Positions 23,328 to 31,422 of a stretch of DNA of 44,492 nt are shown piece by piece. The first letter of the stretch is position 1; each line of letters starts with the position of its first letter. Source of the stretch: a bacterium (GTDB lineage: Bacteria > Elusimicrobiota > Elusimicrobia > UBA1565 > UBA9628). Location: NCBI GenBank assembly GCA_021806745.1, contig JAJZQS010000009.1, positions 1 through 44,492 on the forward strand. The letters run 5' to 3'. A program made the position numbers and the translations under genes. The notes beneath the pieces were generated by a model. It made no database searches and was not told the DNA's origin. It saw only the letters and a list, made by a program, of their open reading frames with translations.

Positions 23328-25028
23328 TTAATCTCGCGTAAATAAACGGTTAGGACCCGCGACCCTGCGATAGAGAGCCAAGGGTCCCGACGCCGGCCTC
23401 CAGACCCGGTAGAGCGGATCGGGGTTGTTCTGCCACAGGATGCGCGGCGCAAAAACTCCCGCCGGGGCGTAACGCCCGGATTCGACGAGTTCCTCCACGC
23501 GTCGAGCGAGCTCCGGCTGAAGTGCCAGCCAAGGCGAGGGCAAAAGCCAGTCGGGCTCGGTTTTCAAAAAATCGTCGGGATAGACGGGACGAAGGCCCGT
23601 GGCGAACATCAACGACAGTTGATCCGCGTCGGAAAAGAAAGTCCTGCCGCCGCCGGCCTTGATGGCCGCCACCGCGGGCTCCAGATACCCGCGCGCGCCG
23701 CGCGCCGTCTCGCCCGCCAAGCCCGCCAGATCGCAGCGAAACGACAGATCGCGCAGGCGCCGGCGCATCATTCCGGAAACGCTGTCGACCGCGGACGCCG
23801 GCGCGGCGAAAGCCTGCGCCGCCTTCAGCGGCGCCCAAAAAAGCAGGTTCGACGACAGCGTCGCGGCGCATAGGGCCGCGACGGCCCAGCCGCGCCCGCG
23901 CGACAAGGCCGCGGCGTCCGTCCCGACCAGATAGGCGCACGCGGGCAGGATTCCGACCAGATAGCGCCCGTAGGGCTCGGCCGCGCCCAGCGACAGCAAG
24001 GCCAGCGTCGAGGCGATCAGCAGCCACGCCATCCGGCGCAGGCCCAAATCTCCCTCGGGCGCGGGCGCGCGCCAGGCCGCGATCAAAACGCCCGCCAACG
24101 CCGCCGCCGCGCACAGCCGCGACGCCCCGCCTTCCGCGACGAGCCCGCACAACAACACGAACCCGGCCGCGACGACAAGCCCGCGCCGCGCCCGCGCCGC
24201 CGCGGCCACCGCCAGCGGCGCGGCGAACGCCGCCAGCCAGAGCAGGAAAGTCTTGAGAAACTCCAACGACTCCGCCGGGCCGTAGGCGTGGTTGCCCGGA
24301 CGCTCCCAGACGCGGAAATAGACGATCGCGGGCGCGGCCAGCCCCAAACTCAGCGCCGCCGCGGCCGCGAAGCGCGGGCGCAGGCACTCACGCCCGCGCA
24401 GGGCCGCGTCCAGCGCCAGCGCCAGCCCCGCCGCCGCGAAAAAACCGAAGGACGCGTGCAGAAGAAAATTGAGCGCGAGAGCGACGGCCCAAACGCTTCC
24501 CCGACGACCGCGCAGGAGGGCGCGCCAGGCCAGCAATACCAGCGCGTTGCCCAGCGCCAGCAGCGCGTAGTAGCGCGACTGCCGGCAAAAGAGCAGGTAG
24601 GCCGGCGACAGCGCCAAAAATGCCAGCGCCGCCTCGGGCGCCCAATCGGGCCCGCGGCGGCGCTCGGCGTCGAAAATCCGCCACCACAGCCACAGCGCCG
24701 CCAGCCCCGCGAGCGCGAAAGGCAGACGCGCCGCGCCGGGCCCCGCGCCGAAGGCGCCGAAAGACGCCGCGCACAGGTAGGCGGGCAGCCATGTGTCCCA
24801 AATCCAAACGCCGCCCTCGCGCGCCTCATTTGGCGCCAGCGACGGCTGGGCCGTGGCCAGCACGCCGCGCACGCGCAGGCGCGGCAAACCGGTGTCGAGG
24901 ATCGACTCCGCGCGCAGGGCGGTCTCGGCCTCGTCTTGCCACAACAGCGGCCGACCGAGGTTCCAGAACAACAACGCGGCGCCCGCCGCGATCAGCGCCG
25001 GCGCGACGCGGTGCGCAGAGGCAGACAA
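23328..25028 (-). CDS. Integral membrane glycosyltransferase (GT39/GT83, ArnT/PMT-like)
   Basis: 566 residues with about ten hydrophobic segments. The first periplasmic loop has LLWQDEAETALRAESIL, matching the DE motif of GT-C enzymes that use polyprenyl-phosphate sugars, and CRQSRYYALLALGNALV is the characteristic following stretch. The C-terminal ~150 residues are soluble, including AGGGRTFFSDADQLSLMF. It would transfer a sugar from an undecaprenyl-phosphate donor to an envelope acceptor (lipid A, glycan or protein); which one is unknown. The start is TTG (25028) with only a weak ribosome site, 16 nt after the ycaO stop, so translation may depend on readthrough from ycaO. Confidence 0.85.
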   Translation of the reverse strand: MSASAHRVAPALIAAGAALLFWNLGRPLLWQDEAETALRAESILDTGLPRLRVRGVLATAQPSLAPNEAREGGVWIWDTWLPAYLCAASFGAFGAGPGAARLPFALAGLAALWLWWRIFDAERRRGPDWAPEAALAFLALSPAYLLFCRQSRYYALLALGNALVLLAWRALLRGRRGSVWAVALALNFLLHASFGFFAAAGLALALDAALRGRECLRPRFAAAAALSLGLAAPAIVYFRVWERPGNHAYGPAESLEFLKTFLLWLAAFAAPLAVAAAARARRGLVVAAGFVLLCGLVAEGGASRLCAAAALAGVLIAAWRAPAPEGDLGLRRMAWLLIASTLALLSLGAAEPYGRYLVGILPACAYLVGTDAAALSRGRGWAVAALCAATLSSNLLFWAPLKAAQAFAAPASAVDSVSGMMRRRLRDLSFRCDLAGLAGETARGARGYLEPAVAAIKAGGGRTFFSDADQLSLMFATGLRPVYPDDFLKTEPDWLLPSPWLALQPELARRVEELVESGRYAPAGVFAPRILWQNNPDPLYRVWRPASGPLALYRRVAGPNRLFTRD

Positions 25029-25044
25029 GAGCCCGAGGCCAGGC

Positions 25045-26352
25045 TCAAACGCCGAGAACGCGCGGCTGCGCGCGCGCGGACGGCGTCGAATTCAGGTGCG
25101 ATGAAACCTGGGCGACCTCGTGATCGAGTTCCGAGACGCCGATGCCCCAGATTCCCGGCTGCAGGCCGGTAACGACCACGCGCACGACCGGAACGCCGAG
25201 CATCGGATGCGTCAAATCCTTGACGATCACCTCGCAGCCCCTGCCGCCGAGAGAGGCGACGACTTTGCCGATCTCCACGGCGATGTCGTTGTCCGCGATG
25301 TCGGCGATATCGTCGAAGCGGACCTCCCGCTCCAAGTCGACGATTCCCATGCATTCATCGACGATGTGGGGCGGCGCGGACGGAAGGACCTCCAGGGCGA
25401 TCTCCCCCCCGAGGACGGCATTGCGAACGCTCGCGCGTTCTTGCGCCAATTCCAGCAACGCGCGCGACAACGCGACGCGCTTGTCCGGATGAACGCCGAC
25501 CGCCGTGTAGAACGAATGCGCATCGTAGTGCGGCCCGGCGGCATCCGCCGCGAACACGCCGAACGCGGGAATGCCGAAATCCAGCGACACGTCGTTGATG
25601 TAGAGCTTCAACCCCGCGGACGCGAAGCGGGCGACAATCTTTGCCAAACCCGCGTCCGAGATCGACTCCAGCGGTACGCGCGGGGTCTTGATCCCGTTGC
25701 GGTAGACCACCTCCTGCAGATGCCGCTCGACGACTTCGCACAGGCCATGCAGGACCGCCTCCTCGATCGTGTTTCCGGCGGCGAGGCCGTTGGTGTAGGA
25801 GAAGTCGTTGTTCTCGCGGAAGCCGCGGAAATAAACCATATTGGCCGGCAAAAGCACCTCGCGGTCGCGGCTCAGGGAGTGGCATGCGGTCCAAGGCAAT
25901 ATCTGACGGTCCACCTCCCTCTTCGTGTAGAGCCGCCGCTGCAGATTGCAGGGCACCAAATCCCAGCGGGAGACCGCGCGGCGCCTGATGGACTCGAACG
26001 GCGCGTAAATCACATCGCGCAGGTCCATGTCGGAAGCGCTGAAGCGCTCCACGCGCTCCATCAGCGCGCTGACGCGAGCGGACGCGACGGTCGAACCCTT
26101 GCCTTTGCAGCAGGTGACGACCCCGGGCTTTTTGGTGTTATTGAAGACGTCCGGATACTGGGCGCTGTAAACCGGCAACCCGAGTTTGTCGATGCCGTCG
26201 ATCCTGGTCATCTGGAAGACGACGGGCAGCCCGCTGGCACGGATCTTGCGCATCACCGCACGCTCCGTCCGTTCCGGCGTCGTCACGCGGTGAGTCCCGT
26301 CCCAGTAGCGCTTCAACGAACGGCGCAGGGTCACTCGGCTTTTCTTGGTCAT
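25045..26352 (-). CDS. YcaO-domain ATP-dependent enzyme
   Basis: 435 residues, YcaO superfamily: ATP-dependent activation of an amide backbone or related phosphorylation. ATP/Mg motifs are visible: KGKGSTVASARVSALMERVE (residues 83-102) and EEAVLHGLCEVVERH (197-211), with SRALLELAQERAS further on. The C-terminus ends QPRVLGV, without the PxP ending common in azoline-forming cyclodehydratases. No TfuA, E1-like/ocin-ThiF partner, dehydrogenase, protease or candidate precursor peptide is next to it, so a RiPP pathway is not supported; thioamidation, RimO-associated or unknown roles remain. A TTGACA/TAAACT promoter drives it and the membrane glycosyltransferase follows by 16 nt. Confidence 0.92.
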   Translation of the reverse strand: MTKKSRVTLRRSLKRYWDGTHRVTTPERTERAVMRKIRASGLPVVFQMTRIDGIDKLGLPVYSAQYPDVFNNTKKPGVVTCCKGKGSTVASARVSALMERVERFSASDMDLRDVIYAPFESIRRRAVSRWDLVPCNLQRRLYTKREVDRQILPWTACHSLSRDREVLLPANMVYFRGFRENNDFSYTNGLAAGNTIEEAVLHGLCEVVERHLQEVVYRNGIKTPRVPLESISDAGLAKIVARFASAGLKLYINDVSLDFGIPAFGVFAADAAGPHYDAHSFYTAVGVHPDKRVALSRALLELAQERASVRNAVLGGEIALEVLPSAPPHIVDECMGIVDLEREVRFDDIADIADNDIAVEIGKVVASLGGRGCEVIVKDLTHPMLGVPVVRVVVTGLQPGIWGIGVSELDHEVAQVSSHLNSTPSARAQPRVLGV

Positions 26353-26389
26353 CGTCGTCTCAACCTCGCGGGAGCGGCATGTTCACGGC

Positions 26390-26418
26390 AGTTTAACATC
26401 GGACCGCGGGGGTGTCAA
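26390..26418 (-). promoter_or_regulatory. Near-consensus sigma-70 promoter of ycaO
   Basis: Minus strand: perfect -35 TTGACA (26418-26413), a 17-bp spacer and -10 TAAACT (26395-26390). The predicted start is about 26383 and the leader about 31 nt, with GAGG upstream of ATG 26352. This is the best -35 in the window and makes ycaO and its glycosyltransferase neighbour independent of the queF transcript. Confidence 0.8.
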
Positions 26419-26448
26419 TATGAAAAGCGCTCGTTTAGGCGGCGGAAT

Positions 26449-26883
26449 TCAACGCGGGCCGAAGGCCTTGCGCGGCCAGCGCGCGACGATCGTCGAGCGC
26501 ATGCCGCCGCGCGAGGTGAACGCGCCCGTGACCTCGAGCCAGACGGGCTTGGTCGCCTTGGCGACATCGTCGCAGACGCGGTTGACGGCGTTCTCGTAGA
26601 AGATGCCCATGTTGCGGTAGCCGAGCATGTAGTACTTGAAGCTCTTGAGCTCCAGACAGAGCCGGTCGGGAAGGTAGCGGACGGTGATTTGGCCGAAATC
26701 GGGGAGTTTTGTCTTCGGGCACACCGAGGTGAACTCGGGGATTTCGATCTTGATCTCGTAGCCTTTGTACTGGTTGGGCCAGGTCTCGATGGGCGGCAGC
26801 GGCGCGTCGGCTCCGGACAAGGCGAGATCGGGCTTGTAGCCGTAGATCTCGAAGGCGGGGGCGGATTCTTTCTCAGTCGGCAT
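26449..26883 (-). CDS. queF: NADPH-dependent 7-cyano-7-deazaguanine reductase QueF (short type)
   Basis: 144 residues; reduces preQ0 to preQ1 in queuosine biosynthesis. The catalytic Cys55 and Asp62 are in [18 protein letters not shown], and the QueF motif [20 protein letters not shown] with the substrate Glu is complete. The length matches the unimodular (Bacillus-type) enzyme. Its ATG lies inside the end of copA (11-nt overlap), so it depends on the copA transcript unless an internal promoter exists. No other queuosine genes and no preQ1 riboswitch are seen nearby. The link to copper transport is positional only. Confidence 0.97.
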   Translation of the reverse strand: MPTEKESAPAFEIYGYKPDLALSGADAPLPPIETWPNQYKGYEIKIEIPEFTSVCPKTKLPDFGQITVRYLPDRLCLELKSFKYYMLGYRNMGIFYENAVNRVCDDVAKATKPVWLEVTGAFTSRGGMRSTIVARWPRKAFGPR

Positions 26884-29089
26884 CGGCTCTCCTCAGGCGC
26901 AGCGAATTCAAAGCGACGGAAATCGAGCTCAGCGCCATCGCGGCTCCCGCGTACTGCGGCTCAAGCAGCAGTCCCCAACGCGAGTAGAACGCCCCCGCGG
27001 CCAAGGGCAGCAGCGCCAAGTTGTAGACGAAGGCCCACGCGAGGTTCTGGACCACGACCGCGCGGAAATCACGGCTCAAGTCGATGGCGCGCGACAGGTA
27101 GGTCAAATCCGGGTTCATCAGCGCCAGATCGGCCGACTCGACGGCCACGTCGGTGCCCGAGGCCAGCGCCACGCCCACGTCGGCGTGCGCGAGGGCCGGG
27201 GCGTCGTTGAAGCCCTCGCCGACCATCGCCACGCGCTTGCCCTCGCGCTGGAAGCGGCGCACGATGTCGGCTTTCTCCTCGGGGCGCGTCTCGGCGAAGA
27301 CGGTGTCGATTCCCACCTGTTCGGCCACGCGGTAAGCCGCCGAATTGCGGTCGCCGGAGACCAGGCAGACCTCGAGCCCTCGGTCCTTGAGCGCGCGCAC
27401 CGCCGCGGCGGCCGACGGGCGCAGCGCGTCGGCCATGCGCAGCGCGCCCAAAAGCTCGCCGTCCACGGCCACGCCCAGAAGAGAACCTTCCTCTGAAAAA
27501 CGCGTGGCGTCGTCTTGCGGGATCGCCACGCCCTCCTCGCGCAGCCACGGCAGGCTGCCCGCGCGCGCGACCTTGCCCGACGCGCGCACGATCACTCCGC
27601 GCCCGGGCAGGGCCTCGAAGGATTCGACGGCGGGAGCGGCGACGCCGCGCGCGCGCGCGCGCGCGCGCACGGCCTCGGAAAACGGATGCTCGGAACGCTC
27701 CTCGCAGGCCAGCGCCCAGGCCAGCATCTCGTCTTCGGTCCCGCGCAAGACGATGGCCCCGGAAACCTCCGGCCGCCCCAGCGTCAGCGTGCCGGTCTTG
27801 TCGAAGAGCACCACGTCCAGGCGGCCGAACTCCTCAAGAACGTCGGCGTTGCGGATGAACACGCCCATGCCCGCCGCGCGGCCGACCGCCGCCACGATGG
27901 CCAGCGGCGTGGCCAGGCCCAGCGCGCAAGGGCAGGCGCTGGCCAGAACCGCGGTAAACGCGGTCAGCGCCATCCGGTAGTCGGGCCCGCCCGAGGCCCG
28001 CAGCCACGCCGCCGCGCACGCGAGCGCCAACGCGATCACCGCGGGCACGAACCACGCCGCGACCTTGTCGACCACGCGCTGCACGCGCGGCTTGGTGGCC
28101 TGGCTTTCGCGCACGGCCTCGACGATGCGCGCCAGCGCCGACTCCTTTCCGGGGCGGGTGACGCGCACCTCAAGAGCGCCGTTTTTGTTCATGGTCCCGC
28201 CCCAGACGCGCGAGCCGGGCGCCTTCTCCACGGGCAGGCTTTCGCCGGTCAGCAGCGACTCGTCGACCGTCGAGCGGCCGGAAACGACCTCGCCGTCGGT
28301 GCCGATCTGCTCTCCCGGCCGCACGCGAGCGAAATCGCCGACGGCGACCTCGTCGAGCGGCACCGAGACCTCCTGGCCCGCGCGCAGCAGCCGCACGGTC
28401 TTGGGCGCCAAGCGCATCAGGCGCACCACCGCCTCGTTGGTCTTGCCGCGCGCCCGCGCCTCGATGAGGCGGCCCAGGGTGACGAAGATCACCAGTCCCG
28501 ACACCGCCTCCCACTGCGTCTGGCGCGCGGCCGCGGGCAAGGTCTCCGGGAAGAAGACCACGTAGGCGCTGTAGAAAAAAGACGCCCAGGTCGACACCGA
28601 CACCAGCGCGTCCATGTCCGCGCGTCGGCGGCGCCAAGAGCGCGCCAATCCCTCGTGAAAATGCCAACCGCCCCAAATCTGCACGGGAAGCGCCAGCAGC
28701 AGGGCCGTGTACGGCGACAGGCCCATGCGGTCGGCCAAGAGCAGCGGCACGCTGAAGACGAGCGCGACTTGAAGGCGCACGAGCAGACGCTTCTGCTCGT
28801 CTTTTTGCGACAGCAGGCTGATGGCCTCGGCCTGGGCGCGGCTGTCGCTTTCGCCGAGCACGTCGAAACCGGCGGCCTCCACCGCCCGGCGCAGGTGCTT
28901 GACCTCCAGGCGCCCGGGCGCGGGCACGAAAGACACCGCCACCGTGCGCGAGGGCAAGTCGACGCTGACCGCCTCCACGCCGGGCACGGCCCGCAGCGCC
29001 GAATCCACCTTGTCCACGCAGGACGCGCAATGCATGCCGCGCACCGGCAAGACCACGCGCCGCGCCGGCGCGGCGGCGCGCGCGCTCAC
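26873..29089 (-). CDS. copA: Cu(+)-type P1B ATPase (heavy-metal exporter)
   Basis: 738 residues from GTG 29089. One N-terminal metal-binding domain with GMHCASC (Cys21, Cys24) is followed by eight membrane helices. Helix 6 has the CPC motif ([15 protein letters not shown], ~385), which assigns Cu(+)/Ag(+). The catalytic parts are DKTGTLT (Asp ~430), SEHPF, the nucleotide domain, VCLVSGDRN and the hinge [16 protein letters not shown], a slight variant of the usual GDGxND. The tail [18 protein letters not shown] fits the group. The GTG overlaps the upstream lipoprotein stop (GTGA), with GGAG eight bases before it; a longer in-frame extension overlaps the lipoprotein gene and is rejected. Confidence 0.96.
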   Translation of the reverse strand: MSARAAAPARRVVLPVRGMHCASCVDKVDSALRAVPGVEAVSVDLPSRTVAVSFVPAPGRLEVKHLRRAVEAAGFDVLGESDSRAQAEAISLLSQKDEQKRLLVRLQVALVFSVPLLLADRMGLSPYTALLLALPVQIWGGWHFHEGLARSWRRRRADMDALVSVSTWASFFYSAYVVFFPETLPAAARQTQWEAVSGLVIFVTLGRLIEARARGKTNEAVVRLMRLAPKTVRLLRAGQEVSVPLDEVAVGDFARVRPGEQIGTDGEVVSGRSTVDESLLTGESLPVEKAPGSRVWGGTMNKNGALEVRVTRPGKESALARIVEAVRESQATKPRVQRVVDKVAAWFVPAVIALALACAAAWLRASGGPDYRMALTAFTAVLASACPCALGLATPLAIVAAVGRAAGMGVFIRNADVLEEFGRLDVVLFDKTGTLTLGRPEVSGAIVLRGTEDEMLAWALACEERSEHPFSEAVRARARARGVAAPAVESFEALPGRGVIVRASGKVARAGSLPWLREEGVAIPQDDATRFSEEGSLLGVAVDGELLGALRMADALRPSAAAAVRALKDRGLEVCLVSGDRNSAAYRVAEQVGIDTVFAETRPEEKADIVRRFQREGKRVAMVGEGFNDAPALAHADVGVALASGTDVAVESADLALMNPDLTYLSRAIDLSRDFRAVVVQNLAWAFVYNLALLPLAAGAFYSRWGLLLEPQYAGAAMALSSISVALNSLRLRRADAD

Positions 29090-29913
29090 TGCAGGCTCCT
29101 CTGCCAGTCGCTGAGCACGTCCTGCAGGGAGTTCCAGCGGCCGGGGTAGGCCGACTGCACGGCCTCGTCGAAGCTCTTGCCGTCGCGCACGGAGCTCAGG
29201 AAGGTCGCGAAGTTGATCTTGCCGCCGCTCTCGATGAGCCAACGCACGATGCCATAGGACTCCGCGAACCAAAGCGTGACATCATAGCCGCGCTCATCGG
29301 GCGGGTACATGTTCTCAAGCTGGTCGAGCGGGATGGGCTGCGACGACAGCAGCGCGGTGAATCCGTCGTATATTCCGCGCCGGTTGAGCGTCTTGAACTC
29401 CTCGTAGGTCTCAAGCCCCGCCAGCAGCCAGCGCTGCTGGTCGAGCAAGTTCTGGTTCAAGTACTCGAGAATCACCGACTGGGTGATCAGATGCGACAGC
29501 GTACCCGGCAGGCGGTCGCTGGCGTAGGTGTAGATGGAACCGGAGCCGTCGGAAGCGACGACGCCGATCGACCAGTTGGGCTGGCCGGTCTTTTTCAGGT
29601 ACTCGTCTTGGGAGGCGTAAACGACGACTTTGTAGGGCGCCAGCGGCAGGAAGGTGACCATCCCGATGTCTTGCGTGAGCTGGGTATAGTCCGCCTCGGC
29701 GATGTCGGAATCCTTCTGCGCGTCGTCGCCGTAGGCGGCCAGCTTGAAGTGCTGGCTGGAGACGACCTTGCCGCCCTGGCCCAGGCCCGCGTAGGCGCCG
29801 GTGACGGCCTGGCCGACCAACGAGGAGTTGTCGCCATCGGGCGCGTTCGGGTAGGGCACGCAAGCCGCGCAGAGGGCGGCCACGACCGCGAGCAACGCCG
29901 TTCGATGTCCCAT
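29086..29913 (-). CDS. Lipoprotein with degenerate gluzincin (peptidase MA-like) domain
   Basis: 275 residues. The lipobox LCAAC (Cys18) marks a lipoprotein. The layout - [16 protein letters not shown], then [14 protein letters not shown] and [13 protein letters not shown] - matches peptidase MA-type metallopeptidases, in which the first block is HExxH and the second carries the third zinc ligand Glu. Here HExxH reads HLITQ: His141 remains, Glu is Leu142 and the second His is Gln145, while Glu168 is kept. Zinc catalysis is therefore unlikely, and a binding or scaffold role is more plausible. GTGA overlap couples it to copA, possibly as an envelope copper partner (inferred). A -10-like TAGAAT lies six bases before the ATG. 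Confidence 0.8.
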   Translation of the reverse strand: MGHRTALLAVVAALCAACVPYPNAPDGDNSSLVGQAVTGAYAGLGQGGKVVSSQHFKLAAYGDDAQKDSDIAEADYTQLTQDIGMVTFLPLAPYKVVVYASQDEYLKKTGQPNWSIGVVASDGSGSIYTYASDRLPGTLSHLITQSVILEYLNQNLLDQQRWLLAGLETYEEFKTLNRRGIYDGFTALLSSQPIPLDQLENMYPPDERGYDVTLWFAESYGIVRWLIESGGKINFATFLSSVRDGKSFDEAVQSAYPGRWNSLQDVLSDWQRSLQ

Positions 29914-29946
29914 GCGCCGATTCTATAAAATTGGTACGATCCCGGA
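29914..29946. promoter_or_regulatory. 33-bp divergent promoter with two back-to-back -10 elements
   Basis: The entire intergenic space between the lipoprotein and the rRNA methyltransferase. Minus strand: TAGAAT (29925-29920), six bases before the ATG. Plus strand: TGG-TACGAT (29935-29940), six bases before the GTG. Both transcripts would be leaderless. The core is nearly the same as at 36328-36349. Confidence 0.55.
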
Positions 29947-31329
29947 GTGCCCGAGACACTGACGGTCGCCGTGGACGCGATGGCGCCGGCCGGCGACGGC
30001 CTGGGCCGCGCCGTGGGGTCATCGCGCGTGGTCTTCGTTCCGGGCGCGGCTCCCGGCGACCGACTGGATGTCGAGGTCGTCGAGGTCAAGGGCAGCTTTG
30101 CGCGCGCGCGCATCCGAAAAATCCTCTCCAGCGGCCCGGCGCGCATCGACCCGCCCTGCCGCCATCATGCCGCGCCCTCCCGCCCCGGCCCCGCCTGCGG
30201 GGGCTGCGGCTGGCAGCACATCGACTACCCGGTCCAGCTCGCTCAGAAGCGGGGCATCGTGGTCGACTGCCTGCGCCGCCTGGGGAAGTTCTCCGAGGCC
30301 GAGTCGCTGACCGCGCCGACTTTGGCCGCGCCCAAGCCTTGGGGCTACCGCAACAAGGTCCAAATCCCATTCGGCCCCGGGCCGGACGGGCCGCTGATGG
30401 GTTTTTTCTCGGCCGGCTCGCGGCAGATCGTGGACCTGACGGAGTGTCCGATCCAGCCGGACCTTTCGATGCGCCTGGCACTCACGGTCAAGCGCCTGGC
30501 GCGCGAGCGCGGCTGGACCTTCTACGACGGGCGCACCGGACGCGGCTGGCTGAGGCATCTGTTCGTGCGCACCAACGCCGAGGGTCAGGCTCTGGCGGCG
30601 CTCGTGGTCTCGCGCTCGGAGTTCCCCGACCGCGAGGCCTTCGCCGCCGAACTGCGCGCCGCGCACCCCGAACTCATCGGGCTGCACATGAACGTCCAAC
30701 CGCACAAGACCTCGGTGGTGCTCGGCGACGAGTGGCGCAGGCTCTGGGGCGCGCGCGAGATCGAGGAGACCATCGGCAAACTGCGCTTCGCGGTCTCGCC
30801 CGGAGCGTTTTTGCAGGTCAACACGCCCGCGGCCGAGGTCCTCTACGCGCAGGCCAAGGCCGCGATGACCGAGGGCGGCCGGAAATTCCCGCTGGCGCTG
30901 GACCTGTATTGCGGCGTGGGCACGCTGACGCTGTGGATGGCCGATGCGTTCGCGAAGGTTCTCGGCGTCGAGGAAAACCGCGACGCGGTCAAGGACGCCT
31001 ACCGCAACGCCGAACGAAACGGCGTGCGCAACGCCCGCTTCAAGGCCGGCCGAGCCGAGGCCGTCTTGCCCAAGCTCGGCTCGGAACTGCCGGCCGAATG
31101 CGCGGCGCTCGTCGACCCGCCGCGCACGGGCCTCACGCAGCCGGTGCGGCGCTTTCTCACCGACCGGCGCGTACGCCGCCTCGTCTATGTGTCCTGCGAT
31201 CCGGCCACCTTCGCGCGCGACGCGGGCTATCTCGCTCACTCCGGCTACGCGTTGCGCCGCGTCCAGCCCGTGGACTTGTTCCCGCAGACTCCGCACGCGG
31301 AGCTCGTCGCGCTGCTGGATAGGACTTAA
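29947..31329 (+). CDS. rlmD: 23S rRNA (uracil-C5)-methyltransferase, RumA/RlmD family
   Basis: 460 residues from GTG 29947. An N-terminal TRAM domain (~1-60) is followed by the Fe-S cluster cysteines (Cys71, Cys84, Cys87 in CGGCGWQH, and one in TECPIQ), then a SAM-binding domain with DLYCGVGTLTLWMA, VDPPRTGL and the catalytic Cys in YVSCDPATFARDAGYL. It methylates a uracil at C5 in 23S rRNA using SAM. RlmD (U1939) is the best guess; RlmC or TrmA-type specificity cannot be excluded from motifs. There is no Shine-Dalgarno beyond CGGA; TACGAT lies six bases upstream, fitting leaderless initiation. Divergent from the lipoprotein gene. Confidence 0.93.
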   Translation: MPETLTVAVDAMAPAGDGLGRAVGSSRVVFVPGAAPGDRLDVEVVEVKGSFARARIRKILSSGPARIDPPCRHHAAPSRPGPACGGCGWQHIDYPVQLAQKRGIVVDCLRRLGKFSEAESLTAPTLAAPKPWGYRNKVQIPFGPGPDGPLMGFFSAGSRQIVDLTECPIQPDLSMRLALTVKRLARERGWTFYDGRTGRGWLRHLFVRTNAEGQALAALVVSRSEFPDREAFAAELRAAHPELIGLHMNVQPHKTSVVLGDEWRRLWGAREIEETIGKLRFAVSPGAFLQVNTPAAEVLYAQAKAAMTEGGRKFPLALDLYCGVGTLTLWMADAFAKVLGVEENRDAVKDAYRNAERNGVRNARFKAGRAEAVLPKLGSELPAECAALVDPPRTGLTQPVRRFLTDRRVRRLVYVSCDPATFARDAGYLAHSGYALRRVQPVDLFPQTPHAELVALLDRT

Positions 31330-31359
31330 GTCCCATCTTTCTTCCGGGCCCCCGGGGGC

Positions 31360-31388
31360 TTGCCAAAATCGACGCCCGGGGCTATGCT
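31360..31388 (+). promoter_or_regulatory. Sigma-70-type promoter of the secreted protein gene at 31423
   Basis: -35 TTGCCA (31360-31365), a 17-bp spacer and -10 TATGCT (31383-31388). The predicted leader is about 28-30 nt, with AGAGGA just before ATG 31423. Confidence 0.65.
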
Positions 31389-31422
31389 CTGTTGGTTCGC
31401 GAACTTTAAGTCAGAGGACCCC

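Noticed and set aside
25045-26352. RiPP (thiazole/oxazole peptide) biosynthetic cluster around the YcaO protein
   Set aside because: No precursor peptide, partner protein, dehydrogenase, leader peptidase or exporter is present. Only the YcaO enzyme itself is supported.
26360-26380. A six-codon upstream ORF (MPLPRG) in the ycaO leader, possible attenuator
   Set aside because: Too short and generic to support. Its ATG lies at the predicted transcription start and no alternative hairpins or regulatory codons are seen.
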